Source: Nonomuraea rhodomycinica
GTDB taxonomy: Bacteria > Actinomycetota > Actinomycetes > Streptosporangiales > Streptosporangiaceae
NCBI RefSeq assembly: GCF_013363995.1
Contig: NZ_JABWGO010000005.1
Span: 16,611 to 80,610 of the forward strand
Reading direction: 5' to 3'
Length of the DNA: 64,000 nt
In this document: positions 49,658 through 59,052 of the stretch, piece after piece
Position numbering within the stretch: the stretch's first letter is position 1
Layout: each line of letters begins with the position of its first letter
Notes under the pieces: generated by a model
The model's database searches: none
What the model saw: only the letters and a program-made list of their open reading frames with translations
What the model was told of the DNA's origin: nothing
Translations under genes and position numbers: made by a program

Positions 49658-50767
49658 TTACTGGATTCCTGCCTCGGTGCACTTGGCGGCGAAGTCGCCC
49701 GTGCACAGCTCCTCCTTGGTGACGTAGCCGTCGGCGACCACGTCCTTCACGGAGTCGAACGTGATGGCCACCGGCTCCATCAGCTCGGACGGGACGTCCT
49801 TGCCGGACTCGGGGTCCTTGACGCTGCCGCTCGCCGTGGGCTTCTCGCCCTTGGCCAGCGCGACCGCGAGCTTGGCGGCGGCGTCGGCCTCCTTCTTGAC
49901 CGCCTTGTAGACCGTCATGCACTGGTCGCCCGCGAGGATGTTCTGCAGACCCTGCACGGTGGCGTCCTGGCCGGTGACCGGCACCTTGCCGTTGAGCTTG
50001 TTCTTCTTCAGCACGGTGATGGCGGCGTTGCCGAGGCCGTCGTTGGCGGCGAGCACGCCGGCGATCTTGGGCTGCGTGGTGAGCATCTGCTCGAAGAGCG
50101 TCCCGGCCTGGGTGTTGTCCCAGTCGGGCACGGACTGCTCGGGGCCCTTGACGTACTCGCCGGAGTCGAACTTGGGCTTGAGCACGCCGTCGTAGCCGGC
50201 CTTGAACAGGGTGGCGTTGTTGTCGGTCGGCGAGCCGTTGAGGTAGGCCACGATCGGCTTGTCGGCCTTCTTGTCGGTCAGGCACTTGGCCAGGCCCTCG
50301 CCCTGGAGCTGGCCGACCTTCGTGTTGTCGAAGCTGACGTAGTAGGCGGCGCCCCCGCCCAGGGTGAGCCGGTCGTAGTCGATGGTGACCACGCCCTGCG
50401 AGCGGGCCTTGTCGATCACGGTTTTGCCGGTGCCGCTGTCCAGGTTGACGATCATCAGCACGGTGGCGCCGTTGGTCATCATCTGGTCGGCGATGGTCTG
50501 GAAGGCGGTCTTGTCGTTCTGGGCGTTCTGGATGTCGTACTGCACCCCGGCGGCCTTGAACGCCTCCTCCAGGTACTTGCGGTCCGCCGTCTCCCAGCGG
50601 GCAGAGGACTTGCTGTCGGGCAGGATGACGCCGATCTTGCCGGCGGTCTTCTGCGAACTGGATGCCGAGGCGCCGGTCGTGCTCTGACCGCCGTCGCCCC
50701 CGCAGGCGGTGAGACCGAGGGCGAGCGCGGCGGCCGCGGCGGTCAGGCTGAGGATCCCCTTGCGCAT
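49658..50767 (-). CDS. Sugar ABC transporter substrate-binding lipoprotein (XylF-like)
   Basis: This 369-residue lipoprotein has a signal with lipobox LTAC (C about 21) and a Ser/Thr-rich tether. The two-lobed periplasmic-binding fold includes KIGVILPDSKSSARWETADRKYLEEAF, VGQLQGEGLAKCL and GVLAANDGLGNAAITVLKKNKL, features of the XylF/ChvE group that binds pentoses or aldoses. ATG 50767 follows GAAAGGA. It is the first gene of the operon, with two inverted repeats upstream. Xylose is the best guess, but binding residues were not checked one by one. Confidence 0.9.
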   Translation of the reverse strand: MRKGILSLTAAAAALALGLTACGGDGGQSTTGASASSSQKTAGKIGVILPDSKSSARWETADRKYLEEAFKAAGVQYDIQNAQNDKTAFQTIADQMMTNGATVLMIVNLDSGTGKTVIDKARSQGVVTIDYDRLTLGGGAAYYVSFDNTKVGQLQGEGLAKCLTDKKADKPIVAYLNGSPTDNNATLFKAGYDGVLKPKFDSGEYVKGPEQSVPDWDNTQAGTLFEQMLTTQPKIAGVLAANDGLGNAAITVLKKNKLNGKVPVTGQDATVQGLQNILAGDQCMTVYKAVKKEADAAAKLAVALAKGEKPTASGSVKDPESGKDVPSELMEPVAITFDSVKDVVADGYVTKEELCTGDFAAKCTEAGIQ

Positions 50768-50804
50768 GTGCAGGGTCCTTTCTTCCGGAGGGGCCCGGAT
50801 GAAT

Positions 50805-50883
50805 GTTGTTTGCGGCAACGTATTCCGCCTCCGTCCCCTTGGGAAGACCCCCCGGCGGGCCAGTTTGTTGTTCCCGGTAACAA
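50805..50883 (-). promoter_or_regulatory. Inverted repeats upstream of the XylF-like operon
   Basis: TTGTTCCCGGTAACAA at 50868-50883 is a 16-bp palindrome with one mismatch, and GTTGTTTGCGGCAAC at 50805-50819 is a second, related inverted repeat. Both present TTGTT or AACAA-type arms, as expected for a ROK repressor, and they bracket the probable promoter of the binding-protein gene. Confidence 0.55.
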
Positions 50884-51037
50884 TCCAGAAACGTCACCTC
50901 AACCCGGCCGCCCCGGCGACCGGTCGTCGGCCGGTACAGAAAATCCGGGAGGCGGTGTCGGATCGGAGCCGTGCTCTTCGTCGACAGGGTGAGAGGCGCC
51001 TACGATGGCGCGATCACGACCACAGGAGATGCCGACG

Positions 51038-51862
51038 ATGTCGCACCCGCGGGCCAAGATCCACCGTATGTACGAGCTTGCCGAGCCGATCGGGACCATC
51101 ACCTTCTCCGAGGTGCCGAACGAGGCGTTCATGGCTCTCGGCATGCGCACCTACTGGGACGGATACTTCGCGGGCCGGGCCGCGCCGCTGGGACTGGCGC
51201 CGGCCGAGGTGGTGCACGCGGTCTTCTACAACTTCGCCGACGGCGAGGTGGCCCGCCACATCCCCTGGGTCTGGGGCAGAACCACCCCGCAGGAGGCGAT
51301 CGCCGTGCGCGAGCAGGGCAGCGCCGCCGCTCTGCGGCAGATGCTCGGAGAGCTCGCGGACTCCCCCGGCCTGGTGCGGGTCGCCGACCTCGCCACCCGA
51401 GCAGCGGTCAGCGCGCCGACCGAGGGGCGACCGCTGTACGCCGGGCTCCGGGCGCTCGACGTGCCCGAGGAGCCGGTGGCCAAGCTCTGGCACGCGGCGA
51501 CGCTCCTGCGCGAACACCGCGGGGACGGCCACAACGCCGTCCTGGTCACCCATGGCATCGGCGGGACGGAGGCCCATGTCCTCGTCGCCCTCTCCCTCGG
51601 GATGAGAGCGGAGGAGTTCGGCCGGATCCACCACCTGCCCAAGGCGCGGCTGGCCGCGGTCGTCGACGGGCTGCGCGGGCGCGGTCTCGTGAACGACGAC
51701 GGCGGGTTCACCGACGCGGGCCGCCGGCTCAAGGAGCGGATCGAGGACCTCACCGACGAGCTGGCGGCACCGGCGTACGACGTGCTCGGCGCCGACGAAC
51801 TCGACGAGCTGATCGCGGGGCTCGAACCGATCGCCGCCGCACTGCAATCCGCGGACGACTGA
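51038..51862 (+). CDS. SalK/SCO6745-like helix-turn-helix protein
   Basis: This 274-residue soluble protein resembles the actinobacterial SCO6745 family with the SalK-type winged-helix fold. Typical pieces are RMYELAEPIGTITFSEVPNEAFMALGMRTYWDGYFAGRAAPLG and VFYNFADGEVARHIPWVWG. A MarR-like C-terminal wing includes LPKARLAAVVDGLRGRGLVNDDGGFTDAGR. ATG 51038 follows CAGGAGA at nine bases; an upstream ATG at 51005 is less likely. The family is annotated as regulator-like, but DNA binding is unproven. It converges on the WD40 gene with only ten bases between stops. Confidence 0.82.
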   Translation: MSHPRAKIHRMYELAEPIGTITFSEVPNEAFMALGMRTYWDGYFAGRAAPLGLAPAEVVHAVFYNFADGEVARHIPWVWGRTTPQEAIAVREQGSAAALRQMLGELADSPGLVRVADLATRAAVSAPTEGRPLYAGLRALDVPEEPVAKLWHAATLLREHRGDGHNAVLVTHGIGGTEAHVLVALSLGMRAEEFGRIHHLPKARLAAVVDGLRGRGLVNDDGGFTDAGRRLKERIEDLTDELAAPAYDVLGADELDELIAGLEPIAAALQSADD

Positions 51863-51872
51863 GCAGCGGGGC

Positions 51873-53288
51873 CTAGCCTTGAGATTCAGCTCGTGGGCTC
51901 AGGCTCGGCGCCCAGTCGATCGAGCACGCCGCCAAGGTGTCCTTCCCCAAGCGGCCGCCGCCGTAGCCGGTCCAATCGACATCGCCGGCGTACCGGGTCC
52001 ACTCCTCACGAGTGATCTTCAGGCTGTCGGGAGCATTGCAGGCGACGGCCACGGGATCCTCCAGCATCTCCGGCAGATCCCCCAGGTCCCACATCGTCAC
52101 TCCGCGGTCCGGACTGGCCGTCAGCGCCACCTTTCCATCGGCGCTGACAGCGATATGGCCGACTTCCCGGGAGTAATCCTTCAAGGAGGAGACGTTCGCC
52201 GGCCGGGACGGGGTGGACAGATCCCAGAGCGGCGCACTGCCGCCGTCTCCAGCGAAAAGCGCGATCTTCCTGGAGTCGGAGAGAGCGATGCCGTTGAGAT
52301 CCTGGTTGGGCATGGCCAGGGTGGCGGTGTGAATGGGCTTGGCAGGGTCGGCCAGTGACCATACGTCCGCCCGTTGCGAGCTCCCGACGAGGATGTCACG
52401 TCCGTCCGCGGCGAGGGACATCGGCTCTGCGGTGTTGACGGGCAGATCCAGGCTGCTGAGTCGGATCGGGCCGCCCGGGGGGCTGAGGTCCCAGACGGTC
52501 ACGTCTCGATCCCCTGCCAGGATCGCGGCACGACGGGCGCCGGCGTCAAGGGAGATGCTCCTGATGCGGTCGGTCGGGAGCCGAACGTGGGAGCGCCTGA
52601 CCGGTCTCGTTCTCACGCTGAGATCCCAGACGGAGAAATCGCCGTCGAGGTCACCGAAGCATGCCGTGCGGCCGTCACGTGACAGGGCCAGCGCCGCCAT
52701 GCCGCGATCGCCCTCGCCGTTGACGGTGCCTGAGCGGGTGGGCCGGGCGAGATCGGTCAAGTCCCACAGCACCGCGGTGCCGTCGTCTTGGCCGGTCAAC
52801 GCGGTCCGGCCGTCGGAGGAGAGTGCGACCAGGTCCGCATCCTCCTGGCCGCCTTTCAATCGGGCCCGCTCTTCGGCTTGGCCTTCCGAGTCCTCGCCGA
52901 GGACTTCGCTCAGATCCCAGACACCGATCCCGTCCGCGTCCTTGATGAGCGCCACGTGGCCGTCCTGGCTCAACGCCACACTGCCCGCGCCTCTTGCATC
53001 GATGGTGGGGAGATCCTCGCGTCGCAGCACCAGGAGGCTCTCCAGCAGGGCCTGGCGGCTTACGGCGTCCGCGTCGATCTGGACCGCGGCCACGCCGAGC
53101 TTGAGGGATGTGGACGGGTCCACATCCCTCAGTTCGCTCGCCTGGAGGGCGAGCGAGCGAGCCAGCAGGATCGACTCGTGCCGCGACGCTTCCCGCTGTA
53201 CGTAGACCAGCGACGCGCCGATCGTGGCCACGACACCCAGGACCACCAGACAGATGAGGATGAGGCGTTTCGCGCTAGGAAAGCGCAT
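51873..53288 (-). CDS. Membrane-anchored WD40-repeat protein
   Basis: This protein of about 471 residues begins with a basic stretch and one membrane helix (LILICLVVLGVVATIGASLVYV). LARSLALQASELRDVDPSTSLKLGVAAVQ follows, the linker normally found between the membrane helix and the propeller of large NTPase-WD40 signalling proteins. From about residue 95 come seven or so WD40 blades ending in VWDLS or MWDLG. The C-terminus DPVAVACNAPDSLKITREEWTRYAG is the usual end of such proteins. The N-terminal STAND-type NTPase or caspase-like module is absent. ATG 53288 follows GGAAAAC. Recent blades still differ in sequence, so it is not decaying. Confidence 0.85.
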   Translation of the reverse strand: MRFPSAKRLILICLVVLGVVATIGASLVYVQREASRHESILLARSLALQASELRDVDPSTSLKLGVAAVQIDADAVSRQALLESLLVLRREDLPTIDARGAGSVALSQDGHVALIKDADGIGVWDLSEVLGEDSEGQAEERARLKGGQEDADLVALSSDGRTALTGQDDGTAVLWDLTDLARPTRSGTVNGEGDRGMAALALSRDGRTACFGDLDGDFSVWDLSVRTRPVRRSHVRLPTDRIRSISLDAGARRAAILAGDRDVTVWDLSPPGGPIRLSSLDLPVNTAEPMSLAADGRDILVGSSQRADVWSLADPAKPIHTATLAMPNQDLNGIALSDSRKIALFAGDGGSAPLWDLSTPSRPANVSSLKDYSREVGHIAVSADGKVALTASPDRGVTMWDLGDLPEMLEDPVAVACNAPDSLKITREEWTRYAGDVDWTGYGGGRLGKDTLAACSIDWAPSLSPRAESQG

Positions 53289-53515
53289 TCGTTTTCCGGC
53301 GTTCCTCGCGCGTAGCACGTGAGCATGCTATCGAGATGGACACAGCATGATCGCGAGCTTGGCGATGAAGAGCCCGCCCCGGTCATCGGTGGCCGGGCGC
53401 ACTGCGGCTCCGCGGCCACCGCAGCGCGGGCAGCATCGCGGCGAAGACCATGTCGGCCCACTCGATGCCCTGGCCCGCCGATACAGGCCAGGACATCAGC
53501 CCGGCGAGCCGAGCG

Positions 53516-55450
53516 TCAGCCGATGGAGACCGTCGAGCTGCGCCCCTGCGCCACGGGTACGAGGGCGACCGTGCAGGCGGCTCCGTCGATCATCCGCGTC
53601 GCGCCGGGGACGCGGACGCCGTCGATCGACAGCCACCGGTGCCTGCCGGTGAAGCGGGCCTCCCACACCTGCGTGCCGCCCGTGTCGTTGGTGAAGGTCG
53701 AGGAGGTGTGCCCGTCGTGCCGGACGGAGATCGTCCCCTCGCCGACGGGGACGCCCCTCACGGCGAGCCAGCCGATATCGGAGGGCAGCCGCGACTGGGT
53801 GGCCACGGTGTGCCGCGAGGCGTCGGGCTGGATGCCCATCAGCCCCTCGACCGTCTGGCTGACCAGTGTGAACGACACCTCCGGATAGTCGCCGTTGAGC
53901 CCTTGGCGTCCGCTGACGTGTGCCGCGTTGCGCTGGTCGTAGACGTAGCGCATCCACTTCCAGGCGGTGTCGTTGCGGTTGTGGCGGAAGAACGTGTCAG
54001 GAAGGTAGGTGTAGGCCTCGATGTTCGCCGGCCGCTGCGGTCCCTCGGCCTGCCGGTCGATGAAGTCGAGATAGTCGTCGTTCCTGCGCCCCGGCTCGAT
54101 GATGCCCTTCATCGGCATGAACCAGCTGTTCTCCTTGCCCCAGCCGGTGAGCGGTCTGCCGTCGGTGGTGTAGGCGCGCACGACCTGCCCGCTGCCCGCC
54201 TTGACGCTCCAGATCTCGTTGAAGTACTTCCTCAATGCCTTGGCCTTGGCGGCATAGTCGCCCGACAGCCCCGTCTCGCCCCTGGCGGAGGCGAGCCGTG
54301 ACGCCGCCAGCAGAGCCTGGTACTGGGCGCCGATGCCGTCGCCGGCCTCGACGAGCGGCTCGCCGTCCTCGTTGTAGCTGGCCGCCCCGGCGAAGATGCC
54401 GCGGCCGGTGCCTTCGGCCACGCCGTTCGGCGCCGCGTCGTCGTGCAGCGTGACGAACTCGCCGACCGCGTGCCGGTAGTAGTCCCAGAGCACCGGATCC
54501 TCGACGTAGGACCGGTCTCCGGTCCACCGGAACGCCTGGTCGGCCTTCTCCACCAGTTCGAAGGTGGCCGGGACCTCGCGGACGAAGTTCGTGGGCGAGC
54601 GGTAGTCGATGGACAGGTTGGTGACGGCGTCGAAGTTCAGCGCCCACACCGGGTAGAACGTGTGCTCCGCGGTCGCGGTGGCGGCGAAGGAGCGCAACAT
54701 GGTCTTGTTCTCCTCGGCCAGGCCGAGGATGTGCGCTCCGGCCAGTTGGTGGGCGAAGTCGCGGGAGTAGTAGCCGCTGCGGTGGGCGTACCCGGCCCAG
54801 TAGGTGCCGGCGTAGGGCGCCTCCCCCGTCCCGGCGGGTTGGCGCTCATCGACGTTGAGCGGTCCCGTCACTCCGGCCTGGTGCACCCAGCTCCTCGCCT
54901 TGTCCGCAGCCCAGTCGAACATCGCGGTCACGGACGGGTCGGAGGAGGTGACGGCGGGACGGGCGCTCGATCCTGGGGAGACCATGACGTCGTCGGCGTT
55001 GACCCAGCCGGTGCCGTCGCCGGACCGGAAGACGATCCGCAGCACCTGGCCGGCGCTCAGCTCCACGTCCGAGAGCGTGAAGCGCGCGTACGTGGAGCCG
55101 GTCGGCAGCGCGATCGTCCGGACCGTGCTGCCGTCCACCTGCGCGGAGAAGGAGCCGCCCGGTCCACCGGTGGAGATCCACGCCGAGATGGAGTACCGGC
55201 CGGCCGAGGGGGCGGTGACGTCCTGGCTGACGCTCTTGTCGGCGCCGTCGTCCAGATAGACGAGCCTGGTGCCGCCGTGCGGCCGGTTGGTGGCCACACC
55301 GGTGCCGCGGGTGAACGTCCATCCCGTGGTCTCCTGCTCGAACCCCGGATTGACCACCGCCAGGGGGCCGCCGGAGGGGGTGGTGGCGTGCGCGGGGTCG
55401 ACGAGCGCGGCGGACAGGAGAACAGCCAGGGCTAAGAGGCTTGTCTTCAT
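53516..55450 (-). CDS. Secreted six-hairpin glycosidase-like protein with CBM
   Basis: This 644-residue protein has a signal peptide (1-22), then a jelly-roll carbohydrate-binding domain (about 28-158, VVNPGFEQETTGWTF to NADDVMV). A helical domain follows that fits an (alpha/alpha)6 barrel. The motif SGYYSRDFAHQLAGAHILGL places D231 where clan relatives have an RD pair. Further conserved-looking stretches are WFMPMKGIIEP, IEAYTYLPDTFFRHN and YPEVSFTLVSQTVEGLMGIQPDASRHTVAT. Several of these recur in the protein at 61639, so the two are distant paralogues. It lies 70 nt after the lacI stop, at the end of the importer operon. Family number and substrate are unknown; an extracellular glycan hydrolase is likely. 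Confidence 0.82.
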   Translation of the reverse strand: MKTSLLALAVLLSAALVDPAHATTPSGGPLAVVNPGFEQETTGWTFTRGTGVATNRPHGGTRLVYLDDGADKSVSQDVTAPSAGRYSISAWISTGGPGGSFSAQVDGSTVRTIALPTGSTYARFTLSDVELSAGQVLRIVFRSGDGTGWVNADDVMVSPGSSARPAVTSSDPSVTAMFDWAADKARSWVHQAGVTGPLNVDERQPAGTGEAPYAGTYWAGYAHRSGYYSRDFAHQLAGAHILGLAEENKTMLRSFAATATAEHTFYPVWALNFDAVTNLSIDYRSPTNFVREVPATFELVEKADQAFRWTGDRSYVEDPVLWDYYRHAVGEFVTLHDDAAPNGVAEGTGRGIFAGAASYNEDGEPLVEAGDGIGAQYQALLAASRLASARGETGLSGDYAAKAKALRKYFNEIWSVKAGSGQVVRAYTTDGRPLTGWGKENSWFMPMKGIIEPGRRNDDYLDFIDRQAEGPQRPANIEAYTYLPDTFFRHNRNDTAWKWMRYVYDQRNAAHVSGRQGLNGDYPEVSFTLVSQTVEGLMGIQPDASRHTVATQSRLPSDIGWLAVRGVPVGEGTISVRHDGHTSSTFTNDTGGTQVWEARFTGRHRWLSIDGVRVPGATRMIDGAACTVALVPVAQGRSSTVSIG

Positions 55451-55520
55451 GGGAACTCCCGATCACAGGATGATTGGCCGGCCCAGCGGGCCCCCGCGGC
55501 TGGACCGGGCCGTGAAACGA

Positions 55521-56513
55521 TCAGGCGCGCGGCGGCGCGGTGGACGCCCGGACCAGGAGCTCGGGCACCACCATCACCTCGCCTGTCGGCACTTCACGGT
55601 TGGCGACCATCGAGACCAGGCTGCGCGCGACGGCACGAGCCAGGCGATCGACCGGCTGCCGCACGGTGGTCAGCGGCGGATCGGCGAACTCCATGATCAC
55701 GGAACCGTCGTGGCCCACGACCGAGACGTCGGCCGGGACGGAGAGGCCGGCACGCCGCACTCCCCGGATCACGCCCATCGCGACGAAGTCGCTGGCCGCC
55801 ACGATCGCCGTGGCCCCCCGGCCCAGCAGGACTCCCGCGGCCGACTGGCCGCCCTCGACCGTGTAGTCCTGCCGGACCACCCAGAGCTCTGGCTCGGCCA
55901 CCCCTCGCCGCCGCAGGGCGCTCAGGAAACCCTCGACGCGCCGGTCCGCCGGGCGGTTGCCCATCGGCCCCGACACCAGCCCGATCCGCCGGTGCCCGAG
56001 CATCCACAGGTGGTCCACGGCCAGCTCGGCGGACAGGTGATCGTCGGTCGAGAACACCGGCACGTCATGGCCCTCGAAGCCGCCGTTCACCCCGACGAAC
56101 GGAATGCGACGGGAGGCGAGCACGTTGGCCGTCTCCGGATCCGCGTCGTCCAGCGTGTTGCTGGCGGAGAGGAACACCACGGCCGCCACGCCCTGATCGG
56201 CGAGTGAGACCACGAACTCCTTCTCCTGGATGCCCCCCGGCAAGGCCGGGCAGATCACGCCCTTGAGCCCGTGCGGCGCGAGAGCCGCCTCGATCAGCTC
56301 CGCCGTCTCGGCGAAGAACGGATTGGACAGCCAGGGCGTGATCACTGCGACGAGCTGGCCGCGGGTGCTGCGCTCATAACCGAGCTCGGCCATCGCGCGC
56401 TCCACCGCCTCGCGGGTCTTCGTCGCGACACCCGTCCGCCGGTTGATGACCCGGCTCACCGTGGCTTCGCTGACGCCCGCCCTCGCCGCCACCTCGGTGA
56501 TGCCGACTTTCAC
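55521..56513 (-). CDS. LacI-family transcriptional regulator of the carbohydrate locus
   Basis: This 330-residue repressor has the headpiece ITEVAARAGVSEATVSRVINRRTGVATKTREAVERAMAELGY and a sugar-binding effector domain (LVAVITPWLSNPFFAETAELIEAAL, RRIGLVSGPMGNRPADRRVEGF). The GTG at 56513 overlaps the stop of the GH36-type gene (GTGA), so it is made with the operon it presumably controls. Two LacI-type palindromes of different sequence lie in the 61.29-61.38 kb control region; either could be its site. It shares little with the LacI at 34244. Confidence 0.93.
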   Translation of the reverse strand: MKVGITEVAARAGVSEATVSRVINRRTGVATKTREAVERAMAELGYERSTRGQLVAVITPWLSNPFFAETAELIEAALAPHGLKGVICPALPGGIQEKEFVVSLADQGVAAVVFLSASNTLDDADPETANVLASRRIPFVGVNGGFEGHDVPVFSTDDHLSAELAVDHLWMLGHRRIGLVSGPMGNRPADRRVEGFLSALRRRGVAEPELWVVRQDYTVEGGQSAAGVLLGRGATAIVAASDFVAMGVIRGVRRAGLSVPADVSVVGHDGSVIMEFADPPLTTVRQPVDRLARAVARSLVSMVANREVPTGEVMVVPELLVRASTAPPRA

Positions 56514-58246
56514 GCAGCCCCCTCAAGAACCGCCAGGCCGGAGGGCGGCACATCCAGCAGGCGCAGTCCCGGCTCCAACCGGTGCTGCGACCGGTCCATG
56601 ACAAGCCCGCCAGCATTGTAGACGACCTTCCGCATCGCCGCCCCGTCCCCGGACACCTCCAGCACCAGCCGTCCGGAGGCGGTGCCGTTGATCAGCGTGA
56701 CCCGCCGATGGCGGCTGACGTCGAGCGGCACGACCCGGTCGGCCGTGACCGTGATGACGCATTCCCCGTCACCCGAGGCGACCACCACGGGATACAGCTC
56801 GTCCGGCCGGCCCGGCTCGACCTCGCCGTCCAGCAGCAGCGGCCGCAGCCGCCGCCATTGCCCGAGCCAGAAGCCGACCATGCGCCGCTGCTCGTCGTCC
56901 AGCCGGGTCAGCCTGGCCGACACCTGCGGCACGGAGTGGAACGCGCCGATGAACTGGCGGGCGGCGCTGCGCAGATCGCTGTTCTCGTCCCACATCAGCA
57001 TGTCGGAGTGGACGGCGCCGCGGAGCGCCATCAGGCCGATGTCGATCGTCCGCACCCGGTTGGCGACGGCGTCGGCCGGGCAGTCACCGGCCCGCAGCAG
57101 TTCCCCGAACTCCGCCATGCCGGGTCCGACGTAGGGCTGGCGCAGCTCGATCAGCGCGTCGGGGCCGAGCGCGGCGCGCAGCTCAGCGAGCAGGATGCGC
57201 ATCGCGACGCCGACGTCGGTGACGTCCACCCCGGCCCCCGGCCGGCCGGCGTAGAGCATGGCCGCGTCCAGGAAGTCGATCTTCAAGCCGTCCAGCGCGT
57301 AGTCGGCCACCAGCCCGGAGCACACCCGCACGACGTGGGCTCTGACCTCCGGATGACGAGGGTCCAGCACGCGCGCCCCCGGCGGGCCCCCGATCGCGGG
57401 CGCGTACTCCACCAGTTCGGCGAAGCAGTCGGCGCTCGGGCCCACGAGCAGGGGAGCGACCCACAGCAGGTACGTCAGCCCGAGCCCCCGCACCTTTTCC
57501 ACATGAGCCCGCAGGTCGGGAAACTTGCCCGTGTCAGGTACCCAGTCGCCCACGCCGGCATAGCCTCGGCCATGGCCCAGCCGCTGCCACCCGTCATCCA
57601 GGATGACCATGCCGCAGCCCAGTTCGGCGGCCAGTTCGGCCTCCGCCTCCACGGCCGCGGCGGTGACGTCCTGGCTGAAGCCGTACCACGTGGAATAGGC
57701 CGGTTCCCATGCCGACGCGGGCACCGGCGGCAGTCCCCGCACGTCCAGCCTCCGGCTCAGCCCCCGCATCGCCGCCGCCACCGACCCGCCCCGCTCGGCG
57801 AACAGCAGCCGGTACGGCCCCCGCGAGGCCGCATCCGCCACGACCGCGAGCTGGACGACGAAGGTCTTGTTCTCCTCCGAGACGCCGAACCGCATCCACG
57901 TCTCAGGCACGCAGTCCTCCGCCAGGAACGCCAGCATGTTCCCTCCCCGGCTGTCGTACAGGCAGCCGGCCACGGCCCCGCGCACCAGCGAGGCGTGCGC
58001 CCAGCCGGCCCAGTCGGCGACGACCGTACGCTGCCAGCCGCAGTCGGGATGCCAGAAGCCGACGGCGTCGCCCAGGGGCACCGAGATCCGGATGTCCAGG
58101 TCGCCGTCGCAGCGAACCTCCAGCACGCCGCCGTCGAACGTCCACGAGGCCGTGGCACCCGGTGTCGGCGACAGCACCGCGAGGTGGACGTCGTCGACGA
58201 GGGGTTCGAACGCGGCGGGGGTCAGCCCCGCCGTGGTGATGCTCAT
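56510..58246 (-). CDS. GH36-type alpha-galactosidase-like glycoside hydrolase
   Basis: This 578-residue cytoplasmic enzyme has a beta-rich N-terminal domain (1-175), a TIM barrel and a C-terminal beta domain. The catalytic nucleophile is D324 in the diagnostic K322-I-D-F motif (LDGLKIDFLDAAM), and the likely acid/base is D388 in LLRAGDCPADAVANRV. VILDDGWQ and YLLWVAPLLVGP match the barrel strands. No signal peptide is present, so it cleaves a sugar after import. ATG 58246 overlaps the permease stop (ATGA). Alpha-galactosidase is the commonest GH36 activity; other alpha-linked substrates are possible. Confidence 0.88.
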   Translation of the reverse strand: MSITTAGLTPAAFEPLVDDVHLAVLSPTPGATASWTFDGGVLEVRCDGDLDIRISVPLGDAVGFWHPDCGWQRTVVADWAGWAHASLVRGAVAGCLYDSRGGNMLAFLAEDCVPETWMRFGVSEENKTFVVQLAVVADAASRGPYRLLFAERGGSVAAAMRGLSRRLDVRGLPPVPASAWEPAYSTWYGFSQDVTAAAVEAEAELAAELGCGMVILDDGWQRLGHGRGYAGVGDWVPDTGKFPDLRAHVEKVRGLGLTYLLWVAPLLVGPSADCFAELVEYAPAIGGPPGARVLDPRHPEVRAHVVRVCSGLVADYALDGLKIDFLDAAMLYAGRPGAGVDVTDVGVAMRILLAELRAALGPDALIELRQPYVGPGMAEFGELLRAGDCPADAVANRVRTIDIGLMALRGAVHSDMLMWDENSDLRSAARQFIGAFHSVPQVSARLTRLDDEQRRMVGFWLGQWRRLRPLLLDGEVEPGRPDELYPVVVASGDGECVITVTADRVVPLDVSRHRRVTLINGTASGRLVLEVSGDGAAMRKVVYNAGGLVMDRSQHRLEPGLRLLDVPPSGLAVLEGAA

Positions 58247-59052
58247 TCCTTCACCGCTCCAGCGAGTAGGCCCGAAACGAAGTGTCGTTGCAGGAAGAGG
58301 AAAAGCACCGCCATGGGGATGGCCGCCACGGCGGTTCCGGCGAGGATGGCGCCGTAGTCGGTGTCCGTAGCGCCGGTCTGCGAGGCGATCGCCAGCGGGA
58401 TGGTGTAGGCGTCCGTCGTACGGAGCGCGATCAGCGGCCAGACGAAGTCGTTCCACTGGTAGAGGAACAGATAGATGGCCAGCGCGGCCAGCGCGGGCCG
58501 CATCGGCGGCAGCGCCACGCGGACGAACAGCCTCAGCTCTCCGCAGCCGTCGGCCCGGCCCGCCGCCAGCAGCTCCCGTGGCATGGCCGACATGGTCTGG
58601 CGCATCAGGAAGACACCGAAGGGCAGCGCCAGATTGGGCAGGATGATGGCCTGATAGGTGTTCAGCCAGCCCCAGGCCATCATCATCTTGAACAGCGGCA
58701 CCAGGGTGACCTGACCTGGGATGACCAGGCCGAGCATGAGCAGGCCGAACAGGGCCTCCTTGCCGCGGAAGTCGTAGACGGCGAAGCCGTACCCGGCCAG
58801 CGCGCACACCGCGCCGGCCAGCACGGTGTAGAGGCCCGAGATCAGCAGCGAGTTGAGGATCGTGCGGCCGAAACCGACGGTTTCCTGCAGATGGGCCAGG
58901 TTGTCCAGCAGGTGGCCGCCCGGCAGGAGCGGCGGCGGGCTGCCGAAGACCTCGGCGCTGCTGTGCGTGGCGCCTACCACCAGCCAATAGAAGGGGCCGA
59001 CCATCGCGGTGACCGCCAGCAGCATCACCGATGTCAGCATCACACGCTTCAT
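58243..59052 (-). CDS. Carbohydrate ABC transporter permease (MalG-like)
   Basis: This 269-residue inner-membrane subunit has six helices and the coupling EAA loop LAAGRADGCGELRLFVRVALPPMRPALA. The opening MLLAVTAMVGPFYWLVVGATHSSAEVF is typical of the MalG branch. The ATG at 59052 overlaps the stop of the first permease by four bases. No ATPase gene is in the operon, so it likely shares the housekeeping MsiK-type ATPase common in actinobacteria (inference). Confidence 0.92.
   Translation of the reverse strand: MKRVMLTSVMLLAVTAMVGPFYWLVVGATHSSAEVFGSPPPLLPGGHLLDNLAHLQETVGFGRTILNSLLISGLYTVLAGAVCALAGYGFAVYDFRGKEALFGLLMLGLVIPGQVTLVPLFKMMMAWGWLNTYQAIILPNLALPFGVFLMRQTMSAMPRELLAAGRADGCGELRLFVRVALPPMRPALAALAIYLFLYQWNDFVWPLIALRTTDAYTIPLAIASQTGATDTDYGAILAGTAVAAIPMAVLFLFLQRHFVSGLLAGAVKE

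Noticed and set aside
53340..53515. A minus-strand frame of about 37 residues
   Set aside because: It looks protein-like around IEWADMVFAAMLPALRW but has no convincing start signal or family, and it lies in a short gap between two real genes.
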